The notes beneath the pieces are model-generated. The model was not told the DNA's origin. It worked only from the letters and a program-made list of their open reading frames with translations, and made no database searches. A DNA stretch of 41,208 nt from DATNPH01 sp036703315. Lineage in GTDB: Bacteria; Cyanobacteriota; Cyanobacteriia; Cyanobacteriales; Coleofasciculaceae. Of the stretch, positions 15,395-25,203 are shown piece after piece. Made by a program: the position numbers and the translations under genes. The stretch is taken from positions 1 to 41,208 of the forward strand of contig DATNPH010000224.1 of assembly GCA_036703315.1 (NCBI GenBank). The letters are read 5' to 3'. The stretch's first letter is position 1; the number at the start of each line of letters is the position of its first letter.

Positions 15395-15537
15395 TACCAT
15401 TTCGGTTTATGAATGTCACATACAGGTAATCGCTGATTGCTAATAGTTGATTGCTAATTGTCTGTGCCTATTAGCAATCAACTATTAGCAAAAAACCAGC
15501 AGTTGAGTTGTGACGGATAGTTACCCAAATGGTATAA
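15392..15537. mobile_element. MITE-like element with 22-bp perfect hairpin core
   Basis: ATACCATTT at 15394-15402 and AAATGGTAT at 15527-15535 are exact inverted ends, with weaker pairing continuing inward to about 30 bp. In the middle, 15437-15458 and 15470-15491 form a perfect 22-bp inverted repeat with an 11-nt loop. There is no coding capacity. The left end supplies the phnC stop codon, and the hairpin could also act as terminator for the operon. The rest of the gap up to 15720 holds only a HIP1 site and a doubtful 31-codon frame. Confidence 0.65.
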
Positions 15538-15720
15538 GAAGTTGCGATCGCACTCCTAACGGAGCTGGTAAATAGTGGCACAATGTCTTTGCGTCAAACA
15601 GCTTCTTCGATCAAGGAATTTCAGCAGGTACTCCAACAAGCCTCTGCGAGTGAGGAAAAAACTGAACTGTTAGGCTGAACAGGAGAATATTAAGGCACGA
15701 CAATACAAACAGACTTCGCC

Positions 15721-18447
15721 ATGACGCTGTTAACAAATGGGCATCCAATTTCAAAAAGCAAGGGAAAAATCCCGCTATGCCTCGTCTTAGTGGTGCCGTT
15801 CGTCCTGCAAATCTTTGTGGCTGTGGGACTAACAGGGTGGCTATCGTTACGCAACGGACAGAAAGATGTTAATGACCTTGCCAGCCAGTTGAAAAATGAA
15901 ATCACAGCCCACATCCGGCAGCAGATTACCACGTACATAGAGACACCACAAATAGTTGCTCAAATTAACGCTGATGCCGTCCGTCTTAGTGAATTGAATT
16001 TACAGAACTCAGGTAGTCTAGAACGTCACTTCTGGCACCAAATGCAGTTGTTTAAATCCCTTCGTCCCATCGCCTTTGGTAATGAACAGGGAGAAATTCG
16101 ATCGGTTGACCGCCTTGATGATGGTACGCTGGTGATTCGAGCCGTGGATAAGTCTACTGGCGGTAACTATCATACCTATGCCACGGATAACCAGGGGAAT
16201 CGCAGCAAACTAATTAAGGTTGACAAAATCTTCGATCCTCGAACTCGCCCCTGGTATAAAGCGGCTGTGAAAGCCGGTAAATTAACTTGGAGTGAGATTT
16301 ACCCGTATTTTTCTTCACCCTCACTAGCCATCAGTGCTGTCCGACCTTTCTACGACAACAGGACAGGCACTTTGCTGGGAGTCACGAATGCAACACTATC
16401 CCTCTCGCAAGTTGGCGACTTTTTGCATGATTTGAAAATTGGTCGCTCTGGACAAACATTTATTGTGGAGCGCTCCGGAGACTTAGTGGCGAGTTCAACG
16501 ACTGAGAAGCCCTTTACCATTAGCAAGGAAGGAAAAGAGGAGAAACGGAGACGCCTTCAGGCGCTCCACAGCAGCAACCGTTTAACTCGTCTCACGGCAC
16601 AATATTTGATAGAACGCTTTGGTGACCTCAGCCGAATTAACGGCAGTCAGCAGCTCGACTTCAAAATTGAGGGCAAGCGGCAATTCCTACAAGTAACACC
16701 CCTTGCTGATGCTCATGGATTGGATTGGGTGATTGTGGTGGTCGTTCCAGAAGACGATTTCATGCAGCAAATCAATGCCAACACTCGTACCACTATCCTG
16801 CTGTGTCTTTTGGCATTGGTGCTAGCTACCCTTCTGGGAATCCTTACTGCTCGCTGGATTAGCCGTCCTATTCTCCGTTTGAGCCAAGCATCTAGTGGCT
16901 TAGCAAAGCGGGTCGCCACCTCGGACTTCGCCAGCAGTCAACTCTATCAAAAAGTTGAGGTGGAGGGCATCAATGAACTGGAGCTTCTGGCTCAATCTTT
17001 TAACCAAATGGCACAGCAGCTGCAAGAGTCTTTTGCCGCTCAAGAAAGGACAAACGAAGCACTGAGCTTCTCGGAAAAGCGATTCCGGCTGGCTGTCGAT
17101 CACTTCCCTGATACGTTTGTTATCTACGATGCTAATCGGCGATTCCAGTTTGTTAATGCACACGGAGTTAGGTTAGGTGGGCTGCCGGAGTCGGCACTGC
17201 TCGGTCACACTGATGAGGAGATACACCCGCCAGAGATCACAGATGCGTATCTACCGCATCTGCTAAAGGCTGTGGAAACACGAACCTCCCAGACGGCAGA
17301 ATGCACCATTACTTTACCGACAATCGGTCAAATCACCTTTGTTGTCACCTATGTTCCGTTGCTAGATGAACGAGGGGAAATTTATCAAATTCTAGGTATC
17401 ACTCACGATATCACAGAGCGCAAGTTGACACAGGAGAAACTCAAAGCCCAGCATGAATTTCTCCAAACTATCCTTGATACCAATCCGAATTTAATCTTTG
17501 TCAAAGATAGGGAGGGCAACTATCTACTCTGCAATCAAGCTTTGTCCGATTTTTTTGGAATAAATGTTGAAAACTTGATCGGGCTTACGGATGCCCAGTT
17601 GCACCCCACTCAAGCAGATGTAAAGCGGTTCATCGATCAAGACCAGGAAGTGTTCGCTACTTTACAGCAGAAGTTCATTTCAGAAGAGCCTTACCACACC
17701 TGGACTGGTGAAGTGCAGTGGTTTCAAACCATTAAAAAACCAATTTTTTCCACTGATGGTCAACTTTGTCAAGTCCTTGGCGTTGCCACTAATATCACTC
17801 AGCGCAAGATTGCAGAGATACAAATTCAAGAATCATTACGGGAAAAAGAGGTCTTACTCCAAGAAATTCACCATCGGGTCAAAAATAACTTACAGGTGAT
17901 CTCAAGCCTGCTCGACTTGCAATCTCAGCACATAGAAGAGCAAGCAACGTTGGAACTATTCCGGCAAAGCTGCAACCGGATTAGAGCAATGGCGCTTGTT
18001 CACGAGACTTTATATAAATTTAAAGACTTTGCAAAAATAAATTTTGCTGAATATATTGAAAATTTGACCAGCTACTTATTTACAGCCTACGGAGTAAATG
18101 TAGAGAACATCAATCTGGAGCTAGAGCTTGATGAGGTGACTCTCAATCTCGATACAGCTATTCCTTGTGGGTTGATTATTAATGAGCTAGTTTCAAATGC
18201 TTTGAAGCATGCTTTTCCTAACAAAGAAGGAACAATCTATATCGCTCTTCATTTTGATGAAGACAAGCACTCTACACTCACTATTAAGGATAATGGTATA
18301 GGATTACCTCCAAACTGGGAGGTCACAGCTGTTAATTCCCTAGGGTTAAAGTTGGTAAAGATTTTAGCAAAGCAACTTGAAGGAACACTGCAAGTCAACT
18401 CCAGTTTTGGCACAGAGTTTAGCCTAAGATTTAGTGAATTAAGCTAG
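15721..18447 (+). CDS. Membrane sensor histidine kinase: dCache-HAMP-PAS-PAS-HisKA_2
   Basis: A 908-residue kinase. The N-terminal membrane helix (about 19-41) and a second (about 358-378) bracket a periplasmic dCache-type sensor domain with the RTRPWYKAAVKAGKLTWSEIY motif (175-194). A HAMP-like region follows (379-440), then two PAS domains (about 450-567 and 575-697), each ending in a DITERK/NITQRK tail. The dimerisation domain is HisKA_2 type, with EIHHRVKNNLQVISSLL (phospho-His 717 or 718) as in light- and nutrient-responsive kinases of the HWE/HisKA_2 group. The ATPase domain has INELVSNALKHAFP (N box) and IKDNGIGLP. Cache domains usually bind small extracellular metabolites. No response regulator is adjacent, so its partner is elsewhere. 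There is no receiver domain. Confidence 0.93.
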   Translation: MTLLTNGHPISKSKGKIPLCLVLVVPFVLQIFVAVGLTGWLSLRNGQKDVNDLASQLKNEITAHIRQQITTYIETPQIVAQINADAVRLSELNLQNSGSLERHFWHQMQLFKSLRPIAFGNEQGEIRSVDRLDDGTLVIRAVDKSTGGNYHTYATDNQGNRSKLIKVDKIFDPRTRPWYKAAVKAGKLTWSEIYPYFSSPSLAISAVRPFYDNRTGTLLGVTNATLSLSQVGDFLHDLKIGRSGQTFIVERSGDLVASSTTEKPFTISKEGKEEKRRRLQALHSSNRLTRLTAQYLIERFGDLSRINGSQQLDFKIEGKRQFLQVTPLADAHGLDWVIVVVVPEDDFMQQINANTRTTILLCLLALVLATLLGILTARWISRPILRLSQASSGLAKRVATSDFASSQLYQKVEVEGINELELLAQSFNQMAQQLQESFAAQERTNEALSFSEKRFRLAVDHFPDTFVIYDANRRFQFVNAHGVRLGGLPESALLGHTDEEIHPPEITDAYLPHLLKAVETRTSQTAECTITLPTIGQITFVVTYVPLLDERGEIYQILGITHDITERKLTQEKLKAQHEFLQTILDTNPNLIFVKDREGNYLLCNQALSDFFGINVENLIGLTDAQLHPTQADVKRFIDQDQEVFATLQQKFISEEPYHTWTGEVQWFQTIKKPIFSTDGQLCQVLGVATNITQRKIAEIQIQESLREKEVLLQEIHHRVKNNLQVISSLLDLQSQHIEEQATLELFRQSCNRIRAMALVHETLYKFKDFAKINFAEYIENLTSYLFTAYGVNVENINLELELDEVTLNLDTAIPCGLIINELVSNALKHAFPNKEGTIYIALHFDEDKHSTLTIKDNGIGLPPNWEVTAVNSLGLKLVKILAKQLEGTLQVNSSFGTEFSLRFSELS

Positions 18448-18614
18448 CTCAACTTTCAGTAATAAGCTATTTCAAACCTAAGTAGTTATAGGCTTATTTG
18501 TAAGACTTGATAATATTGTCGCTATTGTTGCTTGCTGTACGCAACAGACAGCTGCAAGCCTCATAAGCGATCGCGATAGTCCATGCCTGCGTTCCTTGAG
18601 AGTACTGATTTTAG

Positions 18615-18644
18615 GAGAGGAGCGATATGCGATCGCCCCCTCTC
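18615..18644. terminator. Hairpin between convergent genes
   Basis: GAGAGG-AGCGAT pairs with (G)ATCGC-CCCCTCTC across 18615-18644, between the convergent kinase and M48 genes. The stem contains a HIP1 core. No long T-run follows on either strand; it may act as a bidirectional terminator. Confidence 0.4.
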
Positions 18645-18667
18645 AGAGTACATATTGAAAAATCAGA

Positions 18668-20680
18668 TTATCCTAGACCACCAACACCAACCAATAAAAA
18701 CACCCCAAACAGAATCCCCACACCCGCCAAAATGAATGACCAAAGCCGATGGAAACTGTTAACAGTTGTGCCACTTTCGGTAACTAACTGAGTTATATCA
18801 ACCCAAGGTGCAACACCACGCCGAAACCAACCCGTGACACCAACCTGCGCCCCAAGCAATTTCTTGACTCGATTCATCCCAAACAGGAAATTCCCAATTG
18901 GTCCGAAACGAGAAGCATAATGCAAGTAAATCATTCCTGTGCGGTCTTGAACCTTGAGATCAGACCCAAACTGATAACCAGCATCACCACGACCAATCAA
19001 CTCACCGTGAAGTTTCACGGGTTGACCGCGTAATGGACTGGCATAGGGGTCAGACATTAACTTGAGGATGTCAGATTCCGGTGCTTGCTTGAAGCTAGGG
19101 AACATTACAAAAGTTCGGAGCAAAGTGCCTAGTCCTAAACCGATGATCGCAAGGGACACAGGTGCAGTCGGGAAAGCTCCCTTAATCGCAAACCCAACCG
19201 CCAGACCCATAAAAAATCCGATGGGCATCGCACAGTAGAGCAACAGATCCCCAATAAAATTACTGTAGAGCTTCTTCTTGCTCAGGTTTCTGCTCTCTCC
19301 CACAACGCGACCCATATCAAACTCAGTTGGTAAACCCAGCTGTTCTGCATAGGTGCTGAGAGCGCGGACACGTTTTCCTGTTAGCGGGTGAGTCGAACTC
19401 AACTCCATCCACCACCCCCAAGGGTTAAACAAATCCCACAAAAATATTCGACCGATCTGTCGGGGTTGTGCAGCAACGCGGTAGGCAGTACCAGCACTAG
19501 CCGCTGCTTTGGGGTCGTAAATTCCTAAAGCGCGGGTACCTTCAATTAAACGGCTGGGTTCTGAAGCTCGCTTGCCTTCCTCCACAATGCCGTAAGCAAT
19601 CTTTACCAAAGCACGGGAGAGGGCGTTAGGGTTACCAGTGGTTTCTGCCGCAAAGTGGTCAGCAAAATATTCGCGTGTTCGGGATAGGTATAGCAGCAGA
19701 TAAGTGCCAACAATGTAAAACACATAGGCAACAAGGGCAGCAGTACCAGCCGCATTTTTGAGCTTGTCATTGCCGCTACGACCCAAACGTCTAGCCGCGA
19801 TGTAAATCAGATAGGTGATTTGCACCAGGGTAGATGCCAACGTCATCACCGCAAAGTCCCAGTGAACAATGTGACCCAGTTCATGGGCATAGACGGTAGC
19901 AACTTCATCATCGTCTAGGTAGGTAAATAGACCTTGACTGACCAACAGACGAGCACGGTTGGGTAGGGAACCGTAGGTGAATGCCGTAGGGTTCTGGTCG
20001 TCAATGATTCCCAGTCGAGGCACCTTGATTTTCTTCTGTTGACAGACACGCTCAATCACCCGCGCTGCCTCAGGACTTAGAGTCTCAATCTCTGAAAGAG
20101 CTACCCAGCGGGTATCGTAGAGCCACTTCTGGGTCAAGTCCATGAGGAAGGGAGACAGGAAAAAGGCAGCGAGATTAAAAATAACGGTGATACTTACCGC
20201 GATCGCTAGCCCAACTACTGGGTTATTGCTATCAACGATAAACACTAAGGCTAACGACAACACCAACACCATGCCAAATAGCAAGGAGATGGTGACGCCA
20301 GAGGCTAAAGCAAGATTTCCAGCCGTACTTGCCAAGGCTAACTTAACACCGCCTTTCGCCGCTCGATTGGCTGGTTGAGCAGGACTAGGTGGTTGCGGTG
20401 TTGAAGAGCCAGACGGCTCGCCGCTCAGGGTTTGGAGGGCTTGCTTTGCCCAGCTACTGATTTGTGGATTGTCGTTAGTCGCCAGTTTTTGGGTAAGGGC
20501 GATCGCTTGCTCGGTATCATCCAACCGATGATAGGCTTTCACCAGTCCCATCTGAGCCCGGAGATAATCTTTAGAACCAGGCTGGGTGTAATACTGGCAA
20601 AAGTCTTTTAGTATTTGCACAGCGTCTCGATAACGACCTTCTTTAAGGGCCTCTAGTCCAGCTTGGAGCGACATAGGCAT
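18668..20680 (-). CDS. M48-family membrane zinc protease with N-terminal TPR region
   Basis: A 670-residue protein. Residues 1-85 form TPR-like helical pairs (EALKEGRYRDAVQILKDF). Next is a Pro/Ser linker, then two membrane helices (about 128-150 and 154-178). The M48 catalytic domain has HELGHIVHWD (His266, Glu267, His270), with the third ligand Glu337 in SRTREYFADHFAAE. Further membrane helices lie around 275-335, and a C-terminal region has hydrophobic segments near 490-525 and 645-668. M48 proteases such as HtpX degrade damaged membrane proteins. The TPR extension and long C-terminal part are beyond the HtpX core and suggest partner binding. The gene is convergent with the kinase and monocistronic. 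Confidence 0.9.
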   Translation of the reverse strand: MPMSLQAGLEALKEGRYRDAVQILKDFCQYYTQPGSKDYLRAQMGLVKAYHRLDDTEQAIALTQKLATNDNPQISSWAKQALQTLSGEPSGSSTPQPPSPAQPANRAAKGGVKLALASTAGNLALASGVTISLLFGMVLVLSLALVFIVDSNNPVVGLAIAVSITVIFNLAAFFLSPFLMDLTQKWLYDTRWVALSEIETLSPEAARVIERVCQQKKIKVPRLGIIDDQNPTAFTYGSLPNRARLLVSQGLFTYLDDDEVATVYAHELGHIVHWDFAVMTLASTLVQITYLIYIAARRLGRSGNDKLKNAAGTAALVAYVFYIVGTYLLLYLSRTREYFADHFAAETTGNPNALSRALVKIAYGIVEEGKRASEPSRLIEGTRALGIYDPKAAASAGTAYRVAAQPRQIGRIFLWDLFNPWGWWMELSSTHPLTGKRVRALSTYAEQLGLPTEFDMGRVVGESRNLSKKKLYSNFIGDLLLYCAMPIGFFMGLAVGFAIKGAFPTAPVSLAIIGLGLGTLLRTFVMFPSFKQAPESDILKLMSDPYASPLRGQPVKLHGELIGRGDAGYQFGSDLKVQDRTGMIYLHYASRFGPIGNFLFGMNRVKKLLGAQVGVTGWFRRGVAPWVDITQLVTESGTTVNSFHRLWSFILAGVGILFGVFLLVGVGGLG

Positions 20681-20848
20681 CTCCGCTAAGAGTAATACGA
20701 GGTATTGTCAATCAATATTTATAGCTACAAGGTTCGTCACGGTGACTTCGCAAAAGTTCAAAAATTACTCCCTTGCCGCTAGATGGGAGGGGTAGAGCAG
20801 TTCCGGCAGAATATCTCTACTCAGTACAAATATTCTGCTTTTTGAGCG

Positions 20849-21346
20849 TCAGTGAGGTACTTTGCTCAGATAGTACCAACTGCGATCGCCAACAATTCCA
20901 TCAGCAATCAGACCTTTACGCTTCTGGAAAGCGATTACAGCGGCCTTGGTTTGGGAACCAAACTCACCATCAATTGCACCGAGATAGTCCTTGATAGAGC
21001 TAAGTAGACCCTGAAGAGTAATAACGGCATTGCCATAGCTGCCAATCGAGAGAGTCGGCATATTCACTGGCGCACCCGTATACAGTGCTTGCCAAGTGAG
21101 ATTTCCAACCATGCCATCCTCTACTAAAAAAAAGCGGTGCTGGTAGGCGATTACAGCATTTTTCACTTGTATGCCGAATATGCCATCAATAGCCCCTGTA
21201 TAAGTACCCCACTTGGTTAAAAGCATTTGCAGTTCTCTAACTGCATCACCTTGAGAACCTTGCTGTAGTAATTCCTTGTTAAGTAGAGCTGTAGCACCGG
21301 TATCGGCTTCATTGTCAGCGGTTACAGTGTCGTCGGAAGGTTGCAT
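20849..21346 (-). CDS. Protein with two peptidoglycan-binding domains
   Basis: The 165-residue product has two PG_binding_1 repeats: about 30-90 (LLQQGSQGDAVRELQMLLTK, then GTYTGAIDGIFGIQVKNAVI) and about 98-160 (LSIGSYGNAVITLQGLLSS, then AIDGEFGSQTKAAVIAFQK). Each ends in a GLIADGIVGDRSW-type motif. These small three-helix domains bind cell-wall peptidoglycan, normally next to a hydrolase domain, but there is no catalytic domain here. No signal peptide is visible from the ATG at 21346, so how it reaches the wall is unclear; no better start with a signal was found. It may be a wall-tethering or regulatory partner of a hydrolase. Confidence 0.88.
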   Translation of the reverse strand: MQPSDDTVTADNEADTGATALLNKELLQQGSQGDAVRELQMLLTKWGTYTGAIDGIFGIQVKNAVIAYQHRFFLVEDGMVGNLTWQALYTGAPVNMPTLSIGSYGNAVITLQGLLSSIKDYLGAIDGEFGSQTKAAVIAFQKRKGLIADGIVGDRSWYYLSKVPH

Positions 21347-21586
21347 TGTTACTCCTAATTGAGGTGTTGGACAATTGCTGAGTAAGGTAGGCGACCGGTG
21401 TATTACTTCAACGGCTAGACTCCTCTAATTGGAGGATGTGAAATATTTTTAATCAGAGAGCCTCTTCCTTGGGTGGTAACAAACTAACCTACTAACTGAA
21501 TCGTGCAAATTCCGGATTTGTACCGATTTTTTGCAATCTTGAGATGATTCCCGTGCTGTCTATCCAGTTGCAGGCATACAACTATC

Positions 21587-21748
21587 AATAGACCTCTTGC
21601 AAAAATACCAAAGCACCCCACCCCATCCCTCCCACCCCTCCGGCTTCGGCAGCTTCCTTTGGAAAGGGGAGGACAGGGGAGGGAGCTTTTCCCGCCTTTA
21701 CAAGAGGGGACTAAGGGGGGTAATTCAGATTTATGCAAGAAGTCTATT
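21587..21748. mobile_element. 162-bp MITE-like element upstream of proA
   Basis: The ends AATAGACCTCTTGCAAAAAT (21587-21606) and the reverse complement of 21729-21748 match at 18 of 20 positions. The interior is GC-rich purine/pyrimidine tracts (CCCACCCCTCC and GGGGAGGACAGGGG) able to fold on themselves, with no gene. Elements ending in AGACCTCTTGCA are common in filamentous cyanobacteria. The rest of the 21347-22021 gap holds the proA promoter region and an AGTGAAT/ATTCACT dyad near 21788-21818, but nothing gene-like. Confidence 0.6.
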
Positions 21749-22021
21749 TTCTATTAGCTACCCACTTACGACAAAACCTTTAGGCAATAGTGAATAGGTA
21801 ACAATCCAGACAATTCACTATTTCCCATTTAATTTTGTTCATGAGGCAAAACGCGAAAAAAGTTACATTCGTCCTTTAATTACACAATAAATATAGAGAG
21901 ATACCTACAATTATTCGGAACAAATAAATGTGAGACGGTCAGAGAAAACACAGGTGCAGCCCCAGATCTGTAAGCGATTTGCTAAAATACTGGGTTACCT
22001 GTAGCTACTTGCTCCAAATCC

Positions 22022-23353
22022 ATGACAGCTTCACAAGTTGCATCCGTTTCTCAGAATGCGATCGCCTCTGGTAGTGCTCTTCGCGAAATCGCCAAAACCA
22101 CCCGTCAGGCCGCAGGGCAACTGGCGGTGCTGCCAAGCGAAGCCAAAAACCAAGCCATTGAAGCTATTGCTCAAGCTTTAGAAGCCGCTACACCTGAAAT
22201 CTTGGCGGCAAATGCAGCCGATTGCCAAGCCGCTGAGGTTGATGGAATTCCGAAGCCGCTGTATAACAGGCTGAAGTTGGATGAGACGAAGCTGAAGGCA
22301 GCAATAGATGGTGTACGAGATGTTGGCAAGCTCAGTGATCCAGTCGGCACCGTACAAATTCATCGGGAACTGGACGAGGGATTAATTCTCAAGCGTATTA
22401 CCTGTCCTGTGGGTGTTTTAGGAATCATCTTTGAAGCACGCCCCGATGCTTTAATTCAAATTACTACCCTAGCGATTAAATCAGGTAACGGCGTTATCCT
22501 CAAAGGCGGCAAAGAAGCCATTCGCTCTTGTGAAATACTCACTAAAGTGATTCATCAGGCATTATCCGCAACAGCCATTGACCCAGCGACTATCCGGTTG
22601 TTAACCACCAGAGAGGAAACCATCGCCTTATTGGAGTTGGATGAGTACATCGATTTGATTATTCCTAGGGGTTCTAATTCCTTTGTCCGGTTTGTGCAGG
22701 AAAATACCCGCATCCCGGTGCTAGGCCATGCCGATGGAATTTGTCATCTCTATGTTGATCAAGTGGCTGATTTACAAAAGGCAGTAGACATTACAGTTGA
22801 TGCGAAAACTCAATATCCAGCTGCTTGCAATGCTATTGAAACGCTACTTGTCCATTGTGCGATCGCGCCAACGTTCCTGCCACTAGCGGCAGCTGCCTTG
22901 CAAAAGCGCAACGTCGAACTGCGAGGAGATGAAGCAACCTGCAAGATTCTGGATATTGCAGCCGCTACAGATGCTGATTGGTCTACGGAGTACAGTGATT
23001 TAATTGTCTCGATTAAAGTTGTAGATTCTCTAGAAGAGGCGATCGACCACATTAACACCTACGGTTCTAGACATACTGATGCCATTGTCACTGAAGACCA
23101 GACAGTTGCCGATACCTTCCTGGCTCAAGTAGATTCTGCCAATGTTTTCCACAACTGTTCTACCCGCTTTGCCGATGGTTTCCGCTATGGCTTTGGCGCA
23201 GAGGTAGGAATTAGTACCCAAAAACTACCGCCGCGTGGTCCAGTGGGGTTAGAAGGATTGATCACTTATAAATACAAAGTCACAGGTAACGGTCACATCG
23301 TCGCTACTTACGCAGGCTCAGATGCCAAACCCTTTACTCATCAGGATCTTTAA
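22022..23353 (+). CDS. proA: Glutamate-5-semialdehyde dehydrogenase (gamma-glutamyl phosphate reductase)
   Basis: The 443-residue enzyme reduces gamma-glutamyl phosphate with NADPH to glutamate semialdehyde, the second step of proline synthesis. Motifs in order are PVGVLGIIFEARPDALIQI near 129-147, KSGNGVILKGGKEA near 153-166, LIIPRGSNSFVRFV, and the catalytic Cys269 in YPAACNAIETLL. STRFADGFRYGFGAEVGIST and GPVGLEGLITYKY stand near the end. The length is slightly above bacterial ProA because of about 20 extra N-terminal residues, common in cyanobacteria. proB is not in the window. The bestrophin-like gene starts 25 bp after the stop and may be co-transcribed. Confidence 0.97.
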   Translation: MTASQVASVSQNAIASGSALREIAKTTRQAAGQLAVLPSEAKNQAIEAIAQALEAATPEILAANAADCQAAEVDGIPKPLYNRLKLDETKLKAAIDGVRDVGKLSDPVGTVQIHRELDEGLILKRITCPVGVLGIIFEARPDALIQITTLAIKSGNGVILKGGKEAIRSCEILTKVIHQALSATAIDPATIRLLTTREETIALLELDEYIDLIIPRGSNSFVRFVQENTRIPVLGHADGICHLYVDQVADLQKAVDITVDAKTQYPAACNAIETLLVHCAIAPTFLPLAAAALQKRNVELRGDEATCKILDIAAATDADWSTEYSDLIVSIKVVDSLEEAIDHINTYGSRHTDAIVTEDQTVADTFLAQVDSANVFHNCSTRFADGFRYGFGAEVGISTQKLPPRGPVGLEGLITYKYKVTGNGHIVATYAGSDAKPFTHQDL

Positions 23354-23377
23354 GCGTGCCTAGGAGTAGGGAAACCT

Positions 23378-24310
23378 ATGACTGCTGACAAACCCAATTG
23401 GTTTCAAGTCGCATTCCAGTTGCAAGGGTCAGTCATTCCTACAGTTTTTCCCCGCGTCCTTATGTGTGGCGGATTAGGAGTGCTAGTTTCTCTACTTCAT
23501 AAGTTGGAATTGCCGGTATCCTTGCCAATTTTGGGGAGTATTATTCCCAATGTTGTTTTCAACCTTGTATTGGGCTTGTTGTTAGTCTTTCGGACAAATA
23601 CAGCTTACGAGCGGTTTTGGGAAGGGCGAAAATCTTGGGGAACTTTAGTTGTAAATGTCCGCAATTTAGCCCGACAAATCCAAGTTTCGGTTGCTGTACT
23701 AGAACCAATGGATCAAGAGAACAAAGCTGCTGCTTTACGGTTACTGAGTGCTTTTGCGATCGCTACTAAGTTGCACTTACGACAAGAGCCGATAAACACC
23801 GAATTAGAAGGGTTGCTGGCTCCCTTGCAAGTTCTAAAGCTCAAAAGTGTAAAAACTCCTCCGCTAGAAATCACTCTCTGGCTCGGTGACTACCTACAAC
23901 AACAGCAGCAGCGCCATTGCTTGAGTATGGATCAGCTGACAGCGATGAATAGCTTAATTGATAAGTTGGTAGAGGCTTTAACAGGTTGTGAGCGAATTAT
24001 CAACACACCAATGCCATTAGCTTATGCCATTCATCTCAAACAATTAATGCTACTTTATTGCCTATCACTGCCATTTCAAATTGTCAATGAATTAAATTGG
24101 TGGACAGGATTTACTGTTGGTTTGATTAGTTTCACACTCTTAGGACTTGAAGCCATTGGGATTGAGATTGAAAATCCTTTTGGTCAAGATTCAAATGACC
24201 TACCACTCGATGAAATTTGTACGACTATTCTTCAAAACATTGAAGATTTTATCTCACCAAATTCAAGCGATCGCTCTACTATAGAGGCTTCCAAGACACT
24301 GCAAGTGTAG
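23378..24310 (+). CDS. Bestrophin-family (UPF0187) anion channel-like protein
   Basis: A 310-residue membrane protein. The first membrane segments (about 23-45 and 46-67) are followed by LVFRTNTAYERFWEGRKSWG, the hallmark of bacterial bestrophin/RFP-TM proteins. A cytosolic helical region (85-200) and two further membrane helices (about 215-232 and 236-258) follow, with NELNWWTGFTVGLISF and IENPFGQDSNDLPLDEI at the end. Family members form pentameric anion channels in animals and cation- or anion-conducting pores in bacteria; cyanobacterial and plastid relatives affect bicarbonate or chloride flux across thylakoids. Ion selectivity cannot be read here. It follows proA closely, though no functional link is known. 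Confidence 0.9.
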   Translation: MTADKPNWFQVAFQLQGSVIPTVFPRVLMCGGLGVLVSLLHKLELPVSLPILGSIIPNVVFNLVLGLLLVFRTNTAYERFWEGRKSWGTLVVNVRNLARQIQVSVAVLEPMDQENKAAALRLLSAFAIATKLHLRQEPINTELEGLLAPLQVLKLKSVKTPPLEITLWLGDYLQQQQQRHCLSMDQLTAMNSLIDKLVEALTGCERIINTPMPLAYAIHLKQLMLLYCLSLPFQIVNELNWWTGFTVGLISFTLLGLEAIGIEIENPFGQDSNDLPLDEICTTILQNIEDFISPNSSDRSTIEASKTLQV

Positions 24311-24388
24311 CGTACTAAATAAGAATAGGGAAAGATTTTTATAGTGACCAGCTAAACGGAAGTATGACAGTACTGTTTTAAAAATTTT

Positions 24389-25174
24389 ATGAAAAAGCTC
24401 TTCCTTATTTTTTTGCTGTTTGCAGGTATTGGTTTTTCCTGGCTTTATTACTATTGGCAACAAGCCACTCAAGTTCCTGAATGGTATACTACTCAATCGA
24501 AGAGTACACAGAAAACTCTTAATTCCAGTGATTCTTCAGAACTCATAGCTGCCAAAACCAGACTCGAAGAAAAAATTGAGGCAAGTATAGCTAAATCTCA
24601 GGCGAGCGCCTCAGAAAGTTCTCTTCCTCTTACCTCCCGCACAAGTTCCCGAACCACTTCAATTGAACAGGAAACATCTCAGAAGAGAAGCGTAGAAGTA
24701 GAACTTAGCAATCAAGAAGTTAATGAGCTAGTTATAACAGCAATTGCTCAACAAACAGCTCACGGTAAAATTATCGCCAATGCTCCACATCTCCAGACTA
24801 CGATTAAAGATGGCATGATTGAGAGTGGAACCGTAGTCAATCTTTCTAAGCTATCAGCAAACGAAATAAAGGAAAGTGAAAGAGCTGCTCTAGAAAAACT
24901 ACTGAAAACATTTCCATTTCTAGATAATCAAAAAATTTATATTGGTATATCAGGACAACCTCAAATAGACAAAGGAGAAGTGAAGTGGGATAACACTACT
25001 AAAATCAGATTAGGAAACTTAAGTTTGAGTCTCTCCGAACTTTCTCAGCAGTTGGGGATTCCTCAAGAACAAATTGAACAACAACTTACTTTATCGCCAC
25101 AATTGGGAAAGTTGAAAGTCAACGATATGGAAGTGACAGACGATAAGGTTGTACTCAGGGGAGTGGTGGACTAG
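24389..25174 (+). CDS. Membrane-anchored hypothetical protein
   Basis: A 261-residue protein with one N-terminal hydrophobic helix (4-23, KLFLIFLLFAGIGFSWLYYY) that is either an uncleaved anchor or a signal peptide. A Ser/Thr-rich, partly coiled spacer follows (about 35-110). The conserved-looking C-terminal domain (about 113-261) has VNELVITAIAQQT, IKDGMIESGTVVNLSKLS and LGNLSLSLSELSQQLGIPQE, ending in VVLRGVVD. It resembles other cyanobacterial hypotheticals of this layout, possibly with a lipid-carrier-like beta domain, but I cannot name a family. It starts 78 bp after the bestrophin gene, on the same strand. Confidence 0.75.
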   Translation: MKKLFLIFLLFAGIGFSWLYYYWQQATQVPEWYTTQSKSTQKTLNSSDSSELIAAKTRLEEKIEASIAKSQASASESSLPLTSRTSSRTTSIEQETSQKRSVEVELSNQEVNELVITAIAQQTAHGKIIANAPHLQTTIKDGMIESGTVVNLSKLSANEIKESERAALEKLLKTFPFLDNQKIYIGISGQPQIDKGEVKWDNTTKIRLGNLSLSLSELSQQLGIPQEQIEQQLTLSPQLGKLKVNDMEVTDDKVVLRGVVD

Positions 25175-25203
25175 TGTTACAAGTTTGTCTTCTGACCAAG
25201 AAA

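Noticed and set aside
15583..15678. 31-codon ORF (starts MSLRQTASSIKEF) upstream of the dCache kinase
   Set aside because: No clear ribosome-binding site and no recognised family; the composition is plausible for a peptide, but nothing supports translation.
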